The notes under the pieces: generated by a model | Databases searched by the model: none | What the model was told of the DNA's origin: nothing | What the model saw: only the letters and a program-made list of their open reading frames with translations | Assembly (NCBI GenBank): GCA_963801985.1 | Contig: CAWDGV010000011.1 | Location: forward strand, 124,001-188,000 | DNA from: JABDQZ01 sp963801985 | Lineage (GTDB): Bacteria; Pseudomonadota; Gammaproteobacteria; Chromatiales; Chromatiaceae | Direction: 5' to 3' | Length of the DNA stretch: 64,000 nucleotides | Program-made: the position numbers and the translations under genes | Shown here: in pieces, positions 63,958 to 64,000 of the stretch | Layout: every line of letters begins with the position of its first letter | Numbering within the stretch: position 1 is the stretch's first letter

Positions 63958-64000
63958 ATGCGTAATTTCCTATCCCGTACAAAAATGACCAGCTATCTCG
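63958..64000 (+). CDS. Start of an unidentified gene, 3' truncated
   Basis: ATG 63958 follows a CGGAG ribosome site by eight bases and opens a frame that runs off the window (MRNFLSRTKMTSYL). Only 14 residues are visible, too few to identify. A 104-base gap separates it from the RND gene. Confidence 0.4.
   Translation, partial: MRNFLSRTKMTSYL

Overview
The window reads as a chromosomal segment from a gammaproteobacterium of moderate GC content. Gene order supports this: mrp-metG-rnfABCDGE-nth-DUF1841 is a familiar gammaproteobacterial block. Two tandem sulfur-globule-type proteins (Sec signal, mature N-terminus starting WWG, Gly/Tyr-rich) suggest a sulfur-oxidising lineage. A near-consensus sigma-28 promoter in front of a c-di-GMP gene suggests a flagellated, motile cell. 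I cannot name the species.

Layout. 1-5.4 kb: polyamine synthesis, with carboxy(nor)spermidine dehydrogenase (cut by the window edge), carboxynorspermidine decarboxylase, and a convergent speB-speA pair; together they can take arginine to agmatine, putrescine and (nor)spermidine. 5.4-17.3 kb: mrp, metG, the Rnf complex, an inverted hybrid histidine kinase, nth and DUF1841. 17.4-20.1 kb: a copper-binding RiPP cassette of the HvfABCX/bufferin type: a signal-peptide precursor with eight EGKCG motifs, a DUF692 (MNIO) maturase carrying a one-base frameshift, a DUF2063 partner and a DoxX-like membrane protein. 20.4-25.2 kb: DUF971, then a c-di-GMP/HDOD signalling group. 25.2-29.4 kb: metallo-beta-lactamase-fold hydrolase, argG, VanZ-like protein, esterase. 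29.7-35.7 kb: pyruvate dehydrogenase complex (aceE, aceF, lpdA). 36-37.3 kb: sulfur globule protein paralogues. 37.5-44.6 kb: mlaA, TraB/GumN, rnt, grxD, an asparagine-synthase-like amidotransferase with hydantoinase B, sodB. 44.8-51.6 kb: a stand-alone Urate_ox_N membrane protein, argD-argF, an orphan ABC ATPase, an SH3/coiled-coil protein, ilvD. 51.9-54.6 kb: a decaying patch with a frameshifted class III nucleotide cyclase and a TPR lipoprotein with a nonsense codon and a frameshift. 55-64 kb: argE, argA, a 46-residue membrane protein, a DMT exporter and an RND efflux pair.

Five arginine genes (argG, argD, argF, argE, argA) are scattered through the window, and their product feeds the polyamine cluster at its left end. 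Non-coding structure includes two related inverted-repeat elements (around 1.1 kb and 49.6 kb), a 128-bp tandem duplication that copied the end of metG, REP-like hairpins and several clear intrinsic terminators. I saw no rRNA, tRNA, CRISPR array, transposase or phage gene.
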